From positions 172,511 to 236,510 of the forward strand of contig NZ_FNIZ01000002.1 of assembly GCF_900104185.1 (NCBI RefSeq): a stretch of DNA of 64,000 bases. Direction: 5' to 3'. Within the stretch, counting starts at the first letter, position 1, and each line of letters starts with the position of its first letter. The translations under genes and the position numbers were made by a program. This stretch comes from Halobacillus aidingensis (lineage in GTDB: Bacteria; Bacillota; Bacilli; Bacillales; Halobacillaceae). The notes under the pieces were generated by a model. The model was given only the letters and a program-made list of their open reading frames with translations, did not search any database and was not told where the DNA came from. Shown here in pieces: positions 51,632-60,280 of the stretch.

Positions 51632-52135
51632 ATGGCCGCTAAAATATTTCCAGGTCGTTATACAGCCAAAGCTGATGATGAAGTGATTGTGTTTTTGATT
51701 GGGATGAGGATTAACAAATGGCTGGCTGTACATAAATGGCTGCCCGTTCTTCTGGCGATGCCGCCAATGGTTCAGGAGCTCTATTCACAAAAGGACAATG
51801 GTTTCTTTTCCCTAGAGAATTTCATAAACTTCCGAACAACATTGATGATCCAGTATTGGCGTTCGGAAAACGAACTTTATGCTTATGCCAGAGCTCCGAA
51901 GCATTTGAAGGCGTGGAGAAACTTCAATCGCAAAGTGAAAGATAACCCGGCTGTCGGAATCTTCCATGAAACATACAAAGTGAAGGATGGGGCGCATGAA
52001 GTCATTTACGGGAATATGCCCTTGTTTGGTCTCGCCAAAGCCTACCAGCATGTCCCCGTCCTACCCAACACGGCTTCAGCGAAACAAAGATTGAGAAAAA
52101 AGGAAAGAGAGCCGTTTGCGAATTCCCGTTCATAA
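51632..52135 (+). CDS. DUF4188 family protein
   Basis: 167 residues, ATG after AAAGGAGG. DUF4188 pattern: IFPGRYTAKADDEVIVFLIG, NKWLAVHKWLPVL, LMIQYWRSENELYAYARAP and the histidine-containing GIFHETYKV. The fold is a ferredoxin-like dimer of the antibiotic-biosynthesis-monooxygenase type; the function is not known. Tandem with the GNAT gene. Basic C terminus (KQRLRKKERE). Confidence 0.85.
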   Translation: MAAKIFPGRYTAKADDEVIVFLIGMRINKWLAVHKWLPVLLAMPPMVQELYSQKDNGFFSLENFINFRTTLMIQYWRSENELYAYARAPKHLKAWRNFNRKVKDNPAVGIFHETYKVKDGAHEVIYGNMPLFGLAKAYQHVPVLPNTASAKQRLRKKEREPFANSRS

Positions 52136-52319
52136 AGCGGTAGACGCTTTCCATCTCTGAACATGTGAAGAAAGATAATTAATGGAAGAAACTCGTCTAA
52201 AAGTGAATCGAAGATAAGAAAATGATGGAGCTGAAAAAATGAGACTACCAACATAAAAACTTTAAAGAAGGATCTTTAAGCAGTATTCAAAAAGCTCCTT
52301 CAGAACGGAGAGTTCTACC

Positions 52320-52760
52320 ATGATCACGTTGAAACGAACCTTTCGAATCGTCGCCATCAAAGGCCACGGAGCTTTTGAAAATTTTGCAACCGAAGTCCCG
52401 GACTTTGCGAGACAGCTTTTACATCGGACGAGGGAAATCGAAAACCATGCCAATATCGAAATCGCTCTCTTTGAGCCTAAGAGGGGGGAGGATCACCTCG
52501 AGGGTCACTATTATGTTGGGGTCCTTGTAAAAGATAAGCCGAGTCAGGTGCCGAAAGGGATGGAGTATTTAGAGGTTTCCGGAACTTATGCTTCATCTAG
52601 AGGACCCATCAATCATGTAGATGTCCTTTATAAGGAAGTGGGGGAGTGGACATATCAACAGCAACTCACCCGGGATTGGCTGACCTATATTGTAGAAACT
52701 TATCACCCTACGGAAAACGGGGAAGACGTTGAAGTATTCCTGCCTATACTCGATTCATGA
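52320..52760 (+). CDS. GyrI-like small-molecule-binding protein
   Basis: 146 residues, ATG with CGGAGAG before it. The whole protein is a single AraC effector-binding/GyrI-like domain: FRIVAIKGHGAFENFATEVP, EGHYYVGVLVKDKPSQVPKG and VYFPxL-type end VEVFLPILDS. Stand-alone members bind cationic drugs or inhibit gyrase in E. coli; here only a ligand-binding role can be stated. It follows a 184-base gap. Confidence 0.78.
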   Translation: MITLKRTFRIVAIKGHGAFENFATEVPDFARQLLHRTREIENHANIEIALFEPKRGEDHLEGHYYVGVLVKDKPSQVPKGMEYLEVSGTYASSRGPINHVDVLYKEVGEWTYQQQLTRDWLTYIVETYHPTENGEDVEVFLPILDS

Positions 52761-52861
52761 ATGCATACTGTGAGCGGATGACTTGATACAGGCCATGAAT
52801 AACCTTATTATGAATGTCGCATATTAGTTGAGAAAAGCGAATCGGAAAGAGGTGCCTTAAG

Positions 52862-53896
52862 ATGAAAGCTGTTCAAGTAACTGGATATGGCGATGTCGAT
52901 CAGTTGAAGCTGGTGGACATTCCCACTCCAGAACCGAAAGAAAATGAAGTGCTCGTGCAGGTGAAAGCTTGTGCTATCAATAATACGGAAATCTGGATGA
53001 GGGAAGGAGCTTACGGCCAAGGCGGCAAGTCAGGCTGGCGTCCGGAAGGCGTTCAATTCCCACGTACCCCTGGTTCTGATATTACCGGCAAAGTGGTCCA
53101 GGTTGGTGAGCAAGTCGATGAAACGATGATGGGGAAAGACGTCGTTCTTTTTCCGTTCACGTCCAGTGGCCCGGATGGCCAAGAACACATCTCGGAAGAC
53201 ATGTCCTTCATCGGTTCTGAATATGATGGTGGGTATGCTGAGTATGTTGTGTGGCCCGCAGAGCTTTGCTTTGATATGCCGCTTGAAGATTACACCGAAA
53301 GCTGTGTGTTTTCCGTAAGTGGTATGACGGCCTGGCATATGGTCGAACAAGTGCAGCCGAAACCTGGTGAAACGGTGATGGTCACAGGCGCAAACGGCGG
53401 TGTCGGCTCGCTCAACGTCCAGATCGCATCGAAAGTCTTCGGAGCGGATGTCATTGCACTCGTTGGAGATTTGAGTATGGAAGAGAGAATGAAAGAACTC
53501 GGAGCGACACATGTGCTGTCTTATAAATCCGAGAATCTGGAAGAAGAAATTTTGGAAGCCAACGGTGGTCCCATTGATACCGTGCTTGACGTCGTCGGAG
53601 ATGCGCTGTTCTCCACGGCCTTGACCGTGCTTAAAAAGGGCGGAAAATTTTGCACATCCGGCTCATCCGGGGGTCAAAAAACAGAACTCGATTTCCGCAC
53701 CCTTTATTTGAAACACATCACGATGTACGGATCGGTCTTAGGTACACGGGAAGAATTCAAACGGATGTTAAAAGCGATCTCTGAACAGAAAATACAGCCT
53801 GTGATCGACCGGACGTTTCCATTAGAGGAAGCAAAGGAAGCGCAGCAATATTTCAAAGAGTCGGGTAAAAAAGGAAAAATCGTCCTTCTTCCATAA
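52862..53896 (+). CDS. MDR-superfamily quinone/alcohol oxidoreductase
   Basis: 344 residues, ATG after AAAGAGG. GroES-like N-terminal half (KAVQVTGYGDVDQLKLVDIP), and a NADPH Rossmann half with VMVTGANGGVGSLNVQIASK. There is no structural or catalytic zinc set of cysteines, so it is closest to quinone oxidoreductase/crotonyl-reductase-like MDR proteins. The substrate is not evident. It is monocistronic with a 16-bp terminator. Confidence 0.85.
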   Translation: MKAVQVTGYGDVDQLKLVDIPTPEPKENEVLVQVKACAINNTEIWMREGAYGQGGKSGWRPEGVQFPRTPGSDITGKVVQVGEQVDETMMGKDVVLFPFTSSGPDGQEHISEDMSFIGSEYDGGYAEYVVWPAELCFDMPLEDYTESCVFSVSGMTAWHMVEQVQPKPGETVMVTGANGGVGSLNVQIASKVFGADVIALVGDLSMEERMKELGATHVLSYKSENLEEEILEANGGPIDTVLDVVGDALFSTALTVLKKGGKFCTSGSSGGQKTELDFRTLYLKHITMYGSVLGTREEFKRMLKAISEQKIQPVIDRTFPLEEAKEAQQYFKESGKKGKIVLLP

Positions 53897-53915
53897 AAGG
53901 TGTTTCATCCATTTA

Positions 53916-53957
53916 AAGAACCTGTTTCACTTTTATAGTGAAACAGGTTCTTATTTT
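53916..53957 (+). terminator. Terminator
   Basis: A 16-bp perfect stem, AAGAACCTGTTTCACT with AGTGAAACAGGTTCTT (53916-53931, 53937-53952), then T's. Confidence 0.92.
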
Positions 53958-54233
53958 TTTGCCTGAAAGTTGAAACGTGCAGGAGCCGGTATTGGCTGAA
54001 CAAGGTTTCACTACATCTGGAAGAAGGGTAAGGAGAGTGGGAAGCTCACCATCCCCGATTGTTCTTGTTTTTTCGACGTTTGAAAGTGCCAATCCCTTCC
54101 TGGTTGTCCATCCTATTTTTTATTAAATTGTTAGTAATTTCCTTGAAAGCGTCCATCATGTGGCGGATTTATTAAAAGTTCGTGAACGATGTATGACAAA
54201 GTTGTGAACTTGTATTTCTAATTCCGCAAAATC
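53958..54233. other. Non-coding upstream region of qox
   Basis: About 275 bases with no gene, repeat or hairpin that I can identify, upstream of the qox promoter. Confidence 0.4.
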
Positions 54234-54242
54234 TGATATAAT
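54234..54242 (+). promoter_or_regulatory. Extended -10 promoter of the qox operon
   Basis: TGATATAAT is an extended -10 (TG-N-TATAAT), 86 bases before qoxA. The -35 region is weak. Confidence 0.5.
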
Positions 54243-54327
54243 CAGTCAAGCCCTGATACGTATAACAGCTCCTAGTTTCCGAGTTTTATACTTATAATTT
54301 AACAGATTGATAGGAGGGTTAAGATTC

Positions 54328-55275
54328 ATGAAAGCTAAACATCTCCGTAATAGATGGTTAGGTTTGCTGCCGCTCGGCTTGATTCTTTTCTTAAGTGGGT
54401 GCGGGCAGTTGGAAATGACTGTGCTCGATCCCAAAGGGCCGGTCGCTCAAAGTCAATATGACCTGATTGTATACTCCCTTTGGTTCATGCTTGGTATCAT
54501 TGTTGTCGTGTTTGCTCTGTTTGCCTACATGCTCATCAAGTACCGTGAGAACCGACCGGGACGTAAAGAAAGTGACTATGACCCGAATCTGCATGGGAAT
54601 ACGACCATCGAGGTCATCTGGACGGTCATTCCGTTCATCATTGTCATTCTTTTATCCATCCCGACCGTAACGACATTATTCGACCTGGAGAAAGCTCCGG
54701 AACCAGCAGCTGGGGAAGAGGAGAAGGAACCTCTGGTTGTTTACGCAACGACGGCGGATTGGAAATGGTTCTTCAGTTATCCGGAACAGGATATTGAAAC
54801 CGTGAACTACTTACACATCCCGACCGATCGTCCGATTGAATTCCGCTTATCATCGGCAGATTCGATGTCAGCGCTATGGATTCCGGCACTCGGTGGGCAG
54901 AAGTACAACATGGCGGGTATGATGACAAAATTGTATCTGCAGGCAGATGAAGAAGGGGTTTACGACGGGCGTAACTCCAACTTCAATGGAGAAGGTTTCG
55001 CTGCTCAAACCTTTAAAGTACATGCCGAAAGTGAAGAAGACTTCAACACATGGGCAGAGGAAATTAACAATGAAGCACCAGAGCTGACAGCTGAACGTTA
55101 TGATGAGCTGCTTGCACCTGGACTGACTGACAAACAATCCTATTCCAGCACACACTTGGATTATGTGAAGCACCATACGAGAGAAGATATGGGCTATGTT
55201 GTCGATAAATACCGTGAACAATTCAAAGAAAAGCTTCATTTGTATGAAATTGAAAAACAAGAAAGCTTCCAATAG
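54328..55275 (+). CDS. qoxA: Quinol oxidase aa3 subunit II, QoxA
   Basis: 315 residues from the ATG at 54328 after TAGGAGGG. A lipoprotein signal (LSGC) then two membrane helices (near residues 40-60 and 85-105) and the cupredoxin domain. The CuA cysteine motif of cytochrome c oxidases is absent, and the QoxA stretch GRNSNFNGEGFAAQTFKVHA is present, so it takes electrons from menaquinol. First of five genes in the operon. Confidence 0.95.
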   Translation: MKAKHLRNRWLGLLPLGLILFLSGCGQLEMTVLDPKGPVAQSQYDLIVYSLWFMLGIIVVVFALFAYMLIKYRENRPGRKESDYDPNLHGNTTIEVIWTVIPFIIVILLSIPTVTTLFDLEKAPEPAAGEEEKEPLVVYATTADWKWFFSYPEQDIETVNYLHIPTDRPIEFRLSSADSMSALWIPALGGQKYNMAGMMTKLYLQADEEGVYDGRNSNFNGEGFAAQTFKVHAESEEDFNTWAEEINNEAPELTAERYDELLAPGLTDKQSYSSTHLDYVKHHTREDMGYVVDKYREQFKEKLHLYEIEKQESFQ

Positions 55276-55299
55276 AACGTAAAGAAAGCAGGTGAAGAC

Positions 55300-57243
55300 A
55301 TGCACATTACAGATATTCTAGTCACCGGTGAACCGATCATCTATGGTGCCATGGTATCAATGGCCTTAGTTGGGATCGCCCTCCTTTTCATTCTGACGTA
55401 TTTCAAAAAATGGAAATGGCTGTGGAGCGAATGGTTGACGACCGTTGACCACAAGAAAATCGGTGTCATGTATATTTTAAGTGCCCTTCTCATGTTATTC
55501 CGTGGTGGCGTCGACGCCATGATGATGAGGGTGCAGCTGGCATTCCCTGATTTGGGATTCTTGAACTCCCAGCACTATAATGAAATTTTCACAACGCACG
55601 GAACGATCATGATCATTTTCATGGCGATGCCGTTCTTGATCGGACTCATGAACATCATCGTTCCATTGCAGATCGGAGCGCGTGACTTCGCGTTTCCGTA
55701 TTTGAACGCCTTAAGTTTCTGGTCCTTCTTCTTCGGAATGGCGCTCTTCAACATTTCCTTCGTCATCGGAGGATCTCCGGATGCCGGGTGGACAAGTTAT
55801 ACCCCACTTTCCGGTGCAGCGATGAGCCCTGGACCTGGACAAAACTTCTATCTGATGGGACTGCAGCTATCAGGAATTGGTACCCTTGCTACAGGGATCA
55901 ACTTGATGGTGACGATCTTGAAAATGCGTGCCCCTGGCATGAAGCTTTTCCATATGCCGATCTTCACATGGTCGACATTGGTCACATGTTTCATCATCGT
56001 GTTCGCATTCCCGATTTTGACAGTAGCTCTTGCACTACTTACGATTGATCGTATTTTCGGTGCACAATTCTTTACTTTGACAGGAGAAGGCCTGCCGATG
56101 ATGTGGGCGAACCTGTTCTGGATGTGGGGACACCCGGAAGTGTACATCGTTATCCTTCCTGCCTTCGGTATTTTCTCCGAAGTCATTGCCACATTCGCGA
56201 AAAAACGTCTGTTTGGCTACAATGTGATGGTTTGGTCGATGATCGTCATTGCATTGCTTAGTTTCTTAGTATGGGTCCACCACTTCTTCACGATGGGTGC
56301 CGGCGCATTCGTTAACTCCGTCTTCTCCGTTTCGACGATGTTGATCGCCGTACCGACCGGAGTGAAGATTTTCAACTGGCTCGCGACCTTATATAAATCG
56401 AAAATCGAGTTCACTGTACCGATGCTTTGGTCCCTGGCCTTCATCCCAAGTTTCATCCTTGGTGGTGTCACAGGTGTCATGCTCGGTATGGCAGCAGCGG
56501 ACTATCAGTTCCACAACTCGTACTTCCTGATCGCGCACTTCCACTACGTGCTGATCGCAGGTACCGTATTCGCCTGTTTCGCAGGTCTTGTTTTCTGGTA
56601 TCCGAAAATGTTCGGTCACAAGATGAACGAGCGTTTGGGTAAATGGGCATTCTGGTTGTTCTTCTTCGGCTTCCATGTGTGCTTCTTCCCACAATATTTC
56701 CTAGGCTTAGACGGCATGCCGCGTCGTTTGTTCATCACGAACGTCGCCGAGTGGCTTCCATTGAACGTCATTTCAACCGTTGGTGCTTTCGGAATGGGAC
56801 TTGGTTTCATCGTGTTCGTTTACAACGTCTACTACAGCTTCCGTTACAGTGCGCGCGAAACAACAGGCGACTCCTGGAATGGAAACGGTCGTACGCTTGA
56901 ATGGGCGACAACGACACCAGTTCCTTATTACAACTTTGCAACGGTGCCATATGTCGATGAAATCGATCCATATATCCGTATGAAAGAAGAAGGCAAAACG
57001 ACGTTTGAAGAAGACAAAGTGAAGCCGATCCACATGCCGAGTTATACAGGACAGCCGTTTATTATGATGGCCTTCCTTGGACTTGCCAGTTTCGGTCTTG
57101 TCTTTGAATGGATGTATGTCGCTGTCTTCGGATTAATCGGTGCGGTGTTCATGATGATCCGCCGTTCCTTCGATTATGACGACGGTTATTATGTACCGGT
57201 TGAAGAAATCAAACGAACAGAGAAAAAAGCGAGGGGGTTATGA
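55300..57243 (+). CDS. qoxB: Quinol oxidase aa3 subunit I, QoxB
   Basis: 647 residues, about fourteen membrane helices. Heme-copper oxidase core: THGTIMIIFMAMPFLIGL with the heme a His, WGHPEVYIVILPAFG (CuB His and cross-linked Tyr) and HFHYVLIAGTVFACFAG (heme a3 and a ligands). It reduces oxygen to water and pumps protons. Follows qoxA by 24 bases and precedes qoxC by one base. Confidence 0.97.
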   Translation: MHITDILVTGEPIIYGAMVSMALVGIALLFILTYFKKWKWLWSEWLTTVDHKKIGVMYILSALLMLFRGGVDAMMMRVQLAFPDLGFLNSQHYNEIFTTHGTIMIIFMAMPFLIGLMNIIVPLQIGARDFAFPYLNALSFWSFFFGMALFNISFVIGGSPDAGWTSYTPLSGAAMSPGPGQNFYLMGLQLSGIGTLATGINLMVTILKMRAPGMKLFHMPIFTWSTLVTCFIIVFAFPILTVALALLTIDRIFGAQFFTLTGEGLPMMWANLFWMWGHPEVYIVILPAFGIFSEVIATFAKKRLFGYNVMVWSMIVIALLSFLVWVHHFFTMGAGAFVNSVFSVSTMLIAVPTGVKIFNWLATLYKSKIEFTVPMLWSLAFIPSFILGGVTGVMLGMAAADYQFHNSYFLIAHFHYVLIAGTVFACFAGLVFWYPKMFGHKMNERLGKWAFWLFFFGFHVCFFPQYFLGLDGMPRRLFITNVAEWLPLNVISTVGAFGMGLGFIVFVYNVYYSFRYSARETTGDSWNGNGRTLEWATTTPVPYYNFATVPYVDEIDPYIRMKEEGKTTFEEDKVKPIHMPSYTGQPFIMMAFLGLASFGLVFEWMYVAVFGLIGAVFMMIRRSFDYDDGYYVPVEEIKRTEKKARGL

Positions 57244-57244
57244 T

Positions 57245-57850
57245 ATGGCTGCGGAAGAACTGAAAACAGGTCCTTTAGAATATCGCACCCAAGAAGGTCA
57301 GATGGGCATCATGGGCTTCTGGATTTTCCTCGGAGCCGAAGTCGTCCTCTTCGCGACCCTTTTCGCAACATATGCCGTGTTGTTCGGACGTACAGCTGAT
57401 GCACCACTGCCAAGCGAACTGTTTGAGCCGGGCATCGTTCTTGTCATGACCTTCCTGCTTCTTACAAGTAGTTTCACTTGTGGACTTGCGATTCACGAAA
57501 TGAGAAGGGGATCGGTCAAAGGGCTGATCCTTTGGATGGTCATTACACTAGCTCTTGGTCTTGGATTCCTTGGTTTTGAAATTTACGAATTCGTTCACTA
57601 TGCACATGAAGGCGCAACGATCCAGTCCAGTGCATTCTGGTCGGCGTTCTTTATCCTTGCCGGAACACACGGACTGCACGTCACGCTTGGTATCGGCTGG
57701 GCGATTCTGCTCTTGATCCAAATCAAGCAGCGTGGACTGACGAACGTCACAAGCCGTAAATTCTTTATCATCAGCTTATACTGGCACTTCCTTGATGTCA
57801 TTTGGATCTTCATCTTCACGAGTGTCTATCTGATTGGGATGGTGATTTAA
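57245..57850 (+). CDS. qoxC: Quinol oxidase aa3 subunit III, QoxC
   Basis: 201 residues from the ATG at 57245 with GAGGGGG upstream; the open frame extends back into qoxB. Five membrane helices, with the subunit III patterns MGIMGFWIFLGAEVVLFATL and GTHGLHVTLGIGWAILLLIQ, and WHFLDVIWIFIF at the end. A one-base gap separates it from qoxD. Confidence 0.95.
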   Translation: MAAEELKTGPLEYRTQEGQMGIMGFWIFLGAEVVLFATLFATYAVLFGRTADAPLPSELFEPGIVLVMTFLLLTSSFTCGLAIHEMRRGSVKGLILWMVITLALGLGFLGFEIYEFVHYAHEGATIQSSAFWSAFFILAGTHGLHVTLGIGWAILLLIQIKQRGLTNVTSRKFFIISLYWHFLDVIWIFIFTSVYLIGMVI

Positions 57851-57851
57851 T

Positions 57852-58217
57852 ATGGCAGATTCGAAAAAACGTGTACCGATGAATCACGTCATTGGCTTTA
57901 TTTTGTCGCTTGTCATGACACTTGTTGCCGCATGGGCAGCGATTCAATCCGACCTGCCTGTCACATGGGTCATCATCGGCATCATGATTTTGGCTCTGTT
58001 GCAAGCAGGCGTTCAATTGTTCATGTTCATGCACGTCACGGAAGCTTCAAGTGGAAATGGACATGTGCCATGGAACATGATGTTTCACGGTTTCGCCCTC
58101 GCTGGCATCATCGTAGCAGGCTCCCTTTTCGTAATGTCCTTTGGGCATGATCATGGAGACACAGGCGAACACCAACAGCACGAGCAGCAAGAATCAGAAG
58201 ACCATAGCGGTCATTAA
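57852..58217 (+). CDS. qoxD: Quinol oxidase aa3 subunit IV, QoxD
   Basis: 121 residues, three membrane helices (VIGFILSLVMTLVAAWAAI; TWVIIGIMILALLQAGVQLF; the third near residues 72-95) and a His/Glu-rich tail (HDHGDTGEHQQHEQQESEDH) that could bind metal. The core is the COX4_pro family. Its first two helices are echoed by the next gene. Confidence 0.93.
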   Translation: MADSKKRVPMNHVIGFILSLVMTLVAAWAAIQSDLPVTWVIIGIMILALLQAGVQLFMFMHVTEASSGNGHVPWNMMFHGFALAGIIVAGSLFVMSFGHDHGDTGEHQQHEQQESEDHSGH

Positions 58218-58237
58218 TACAAATGGGGGTTATCAGG

Positions 58238-58444
58238 ATGGAACAAAAGCAGAACATGTCGATGGAGGCCGGCTGGCCGTGGAAAGATTTAGTAGGATTC
58301 GTTCTTTGCATATTGCTGACGGCTTTTTCCTTAGGCGGAGCGCTTTACTCCTCCTATGACCCTAAATTTGTCCTATATATTCTAACTGGTTTCAGTTTCG
58401 TACAGGCGATGATCCAACTGTACAAACTGCAGCCGAGAGACTAA
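58238..58444 (+). CDS. QoxD-like small membrane protein
   Basis: 68 residues from the ATG at 58238 after a GGGGG/AGG site. Two membrane helices. The segment GFVLCILLTAFSLGGALYSS followed by ILTGFSFVQAMIQLYKLQ aligns with QoxD's GFILSLVMTLVAAWAAIQSD and MILALLQAGVQLFMFMH: shared GF-L---LT, then QA-IQL. It begins 20 bases after qoxD and ends before the terminator, so it is the fifth gene of the operon and probably an extra or alternative subunit IV lacking the last helix. Confidence 0.7.
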   Translation: MEQKQNMSMEAGWPWKDLVGFVLCILLTAFSLGGALYSSYDPKFVLYILTGFSFVQAMIQLYKLQPRD

Positions 58445-58445
58445 A

Positions 58446-58493
58446 AAAAGAAACGCTTCTTTCCTGGAATCAGGAAAGGAGCGTTTCTTTTTC
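58446..58493. terminator. Bidirectional terminator of the qox operon
   Basis: AAAGAAACGCTTCTTTCCTG (58447-58466) pairs with CAGGAAAGGAGCGTTTCTTT (58471-58490), one G-T pair, loop GAAT. Serves qox and the convergent membrane protein gene, whose stop lies in the stem. Confidence 0.92.
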
Positions 58494-58766
58494 TTTGGTT
58501 AAACTTTCTTGGTACCCAGGACTTGATTTGACGGTCGCCACGATGAACATCACCCATGCGACGTGCGCGCCGATCAATCCAAGATAAAACATCGACCATG
58601 TAATCGAGAAGGCACCTGGATCTGCGTACATCGTCACCTGGAAGAAATACAGCCACATGCCGATGAGCAGAATCGATTGTGCGACGGCAAAAGCCATCTT
58701 TTTCGCTTGTAAAAATAGAAATGGAGCTACTGTCGCCAATAACAAGAACATTACGATCGCACCCAT
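58470..58766 (-). CDS. Small membrane protein, four spans
   Basis: 98 residues from the ATG at 58766 (MGAIVMFLLLATVAPFLFLQ) with AAGGAG nine bases before it; an ATG three codons upstream overlaps that site. Three to four helices (first at residues 3-22, then IAQSILLIGMWLYFF-like segment, then LGLIGAHVAWVMFIVATV). The family is unknown; the position next to the quinol oxidase suggests but does not prove a link to respiration. Its 3' end runs into the shared terminator stem. Confidence 0.65.
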   Translation of the reverse strand: MGAIVMFLLLATVAPFLFLQAKKMAFAVAQSILLIGMWLYFFQVTMYADPGAFSITWSMFYLGLIGAHVAWVMFIVATVKSSPGYQESLTKEKETLLS

Positions 58767-58940
58767 GAAAATCATCTCCTTATTGATGTTTCCTTAATGT
58801 AAACGTTTTCTTTGATTTCATTGTAACAAAAAATTCGCACTTTGGACACAAAATGTTCATAAATTAGGCTGACAATTTTAGAATTACCGATTTAAGGCTC
58901 GTTTAAACAGGTTTTTTAGGGGCGGATGGTCGTCCTGTAT

Positions 58941-59066
58941 GAAAGTGCCCGGGCGGGAAGCGAAAGTGACTTAACGTCGGTTGAAAGCGCCCTAACTGCC
59001 ACCAAAGTGACTTAACGTCACAGGAAAGTACCTTAACGCCAATACAAAGTGTCCTAACTCTAAATT
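58941..59066. repeat. Iteron-like array, upstream of the winged-helix gene
   Basis: Six direct repeats whose AAAG cores begin at 58942, 58963, 58984, 59004, 59025 and 59046, that is a period of 21 (once 20) bases, two helical turns. Consensus SAAAGTGNCYTAACNNC. It ends 86 bases before the start of the next gene. Confidence 0.85.
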
Positions 59067-59151
59067 TTATGAAAAATTTCATTTTCTTAGACACCAAACG
59101 CTCACTTCTATCGATTATAGTTTGAGACTATAAAATGGGAGTGGAAGGAAA

Positions 59152-59973
59152 ATGGATTGGAATAATATAAAAGAACATCAACGCTTCAAAGATAAAAAGG
59201 AGCTCGATCTGCATGTGCGCAGTTTTTTATACAAAAGAAAGGCAGCATTGTCAGAGGGAACGCTCAAGGTACTGACATTCATCTGGCGTCATGCCGTCAA
59301 GTTTCCCGGTGTCGCTTTTCCGAAAAGAGCGACGATCACAAAAGGGACTGGATTGAGTGAGAGCACAGTGGTTCGTGCATTAAGAAGCTTAGTGAACGAG
59401 AAGTTGATTGAAAAAGTGACAACGAAGAAGCCGAACGGACGGCAGGGTGGCAACCTGCTCGTTTTCCTGCCCCAGCCGGATCTTTTTTTACCCTCGGATG
59501 ACACCCCTCGTGACACCCTTCCTGACACCCCACAAAAAACGTCAACTCCCCAACAGGACAACCCTCAAGCGGCCAAATCCACACCTGAAACAGAGAAAAA
59601 ACAGGGAGAATCTTCTATTAGTAAAGTTGTACCGTTTGATGTGACATTTCTGCCATCGTTCATCCCGTCTTCTTTCATTGAAACCTCTCAGCCATTTGTA
59701 GGTGTGGAGCAGGTGCTGCCAGCTTGGCGGACGGTGCAGAGTGCGTTTAAACAATGGAAGCTGCAACAACCGATCGAGCATTATTTGGATAAGATCAACG
59801 AAACGTTCAGGCAGGCGGTTTTTGCTTATAAAAAAGGAATGGTACGTACAGAATTGCTGCGCTATTTTTATGGGGGATTGATGGAAGTGTTCAAACAGGT
59901 GGTGCGGAAGGAAGGCTTTGAGTCGGGGAAAGGTTTAATTTTTTATGATTGGCTGGAGGGAATGCATTCGTAA
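59152..59973 (+). CDS. Winged-helix protein flanked by iterons, Rep-like architecture
   Basis: 273 residues, ATG after GTGGAAGG. Residues about 25-110 form a winged helix of the HTH_36/plasmid-Rep-like kind (FPKRATITKGTGLSESTVVR, ALRSLVNEKLIEKVTTKK, then PNGRQGGNLLVFLP). A Pro/Thr-rich linker (about 115-160, DDTPRDTLPDTPQKTSTPQQ) joins it to a C-terminal helical domain (about 170-273) with no recognised family. No partner genes such as parA, primase or integrase lie near. The arrays on both sides suggest that this protein binds the iterons; whether as an initiator of a relic replicon or as a regulator is open. Confidence 0.8.
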   Translation: MDWNNIKEHQRFKDKKELDLHVRSFLYKRKAALSEGTLKVLTFIWRHAVKFPGVAFPKRATITKGTGLSESTVVRALRSLVNEKLIEKVTTKKPNGRQGGNLLVFLPQPDLFLPSDDTPRDTLPDTPQKTSTPQQDNPQAAKSTPETEKKQGESSISKVVPFDVTFLPSFIPSSFIETSQPFVGVEQVLPAWRTVQSAFKQWKLQQPIEHYLDKINETFRQAVFAYKKGMVRTELLRYFYGGLMEVFKQVVRKEGFESGKGLIFYDWLEGMHS

Positions 59974-59982
59974 TTGTAAGGA

Positions 59983-60117
59983 TAGCGCCCTAAAGGAAAT
60001 AGTAGCGACTTTAGGAGGTGGAGGAACGACTTAACGCAGGGAAGTAACGCCCTAACCACTTGCCATAGCGACTTAAGGTGGTTGAATATCAGCCTAATGT
60101 TTCACAAGCGATTAATT
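59983..60117. repeat. Iteron-like array, downstream of the winged-helix gene
   Basis: Units of consensus TAGCGMCYTAANG begin at 59983, 60003, 60024, 60045, 60066, 60087 and, weaker, 60106: steps 20, 21, 21, 21, 21 and 19 bases. The core GNCYTAA is shared with the upstream array, in the same orientation. It ends just before the fecB-like promoter. Confidence 0.85.
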
Positions 60118-60131
60118 GAGAAAAGTTTTCA

Positions 60132-60191
60132 TTGACAGAAATTTGAGTCTGAGGTAGGATAGTGATTGTGATGATAATGAGAATCTTTATC
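60132..60191 (+). promoter_or_regulatory. Fur-controlled promoter of the siderophore uptake genes
   Basis: TTGACA (60132-60137), 17 bases, TAGGAT (60155-60160), followed by GATAATGAGAATCTTTATC (60173-60191), which matches the 19-bp Fur box GATAATGATAATCATTATC at 17 positions. Iron should repress the two genes downstream. Confidence 0.85.
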
Positions 60192-60280
60192 AGTTGTTAA
60201 GTTTTTCTATATAAGGGTATAAAGATGAAGCGACGGATAAAGGATTCTACATAAAAGAAACGTGTGAAAGGATGTCAAAT

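Noticed and set aside
58941-60117. CRISPR array
   Set aside because: The units are 21-bp direct repeats without variable spacers of 30 bases or more and there are no cas genes.
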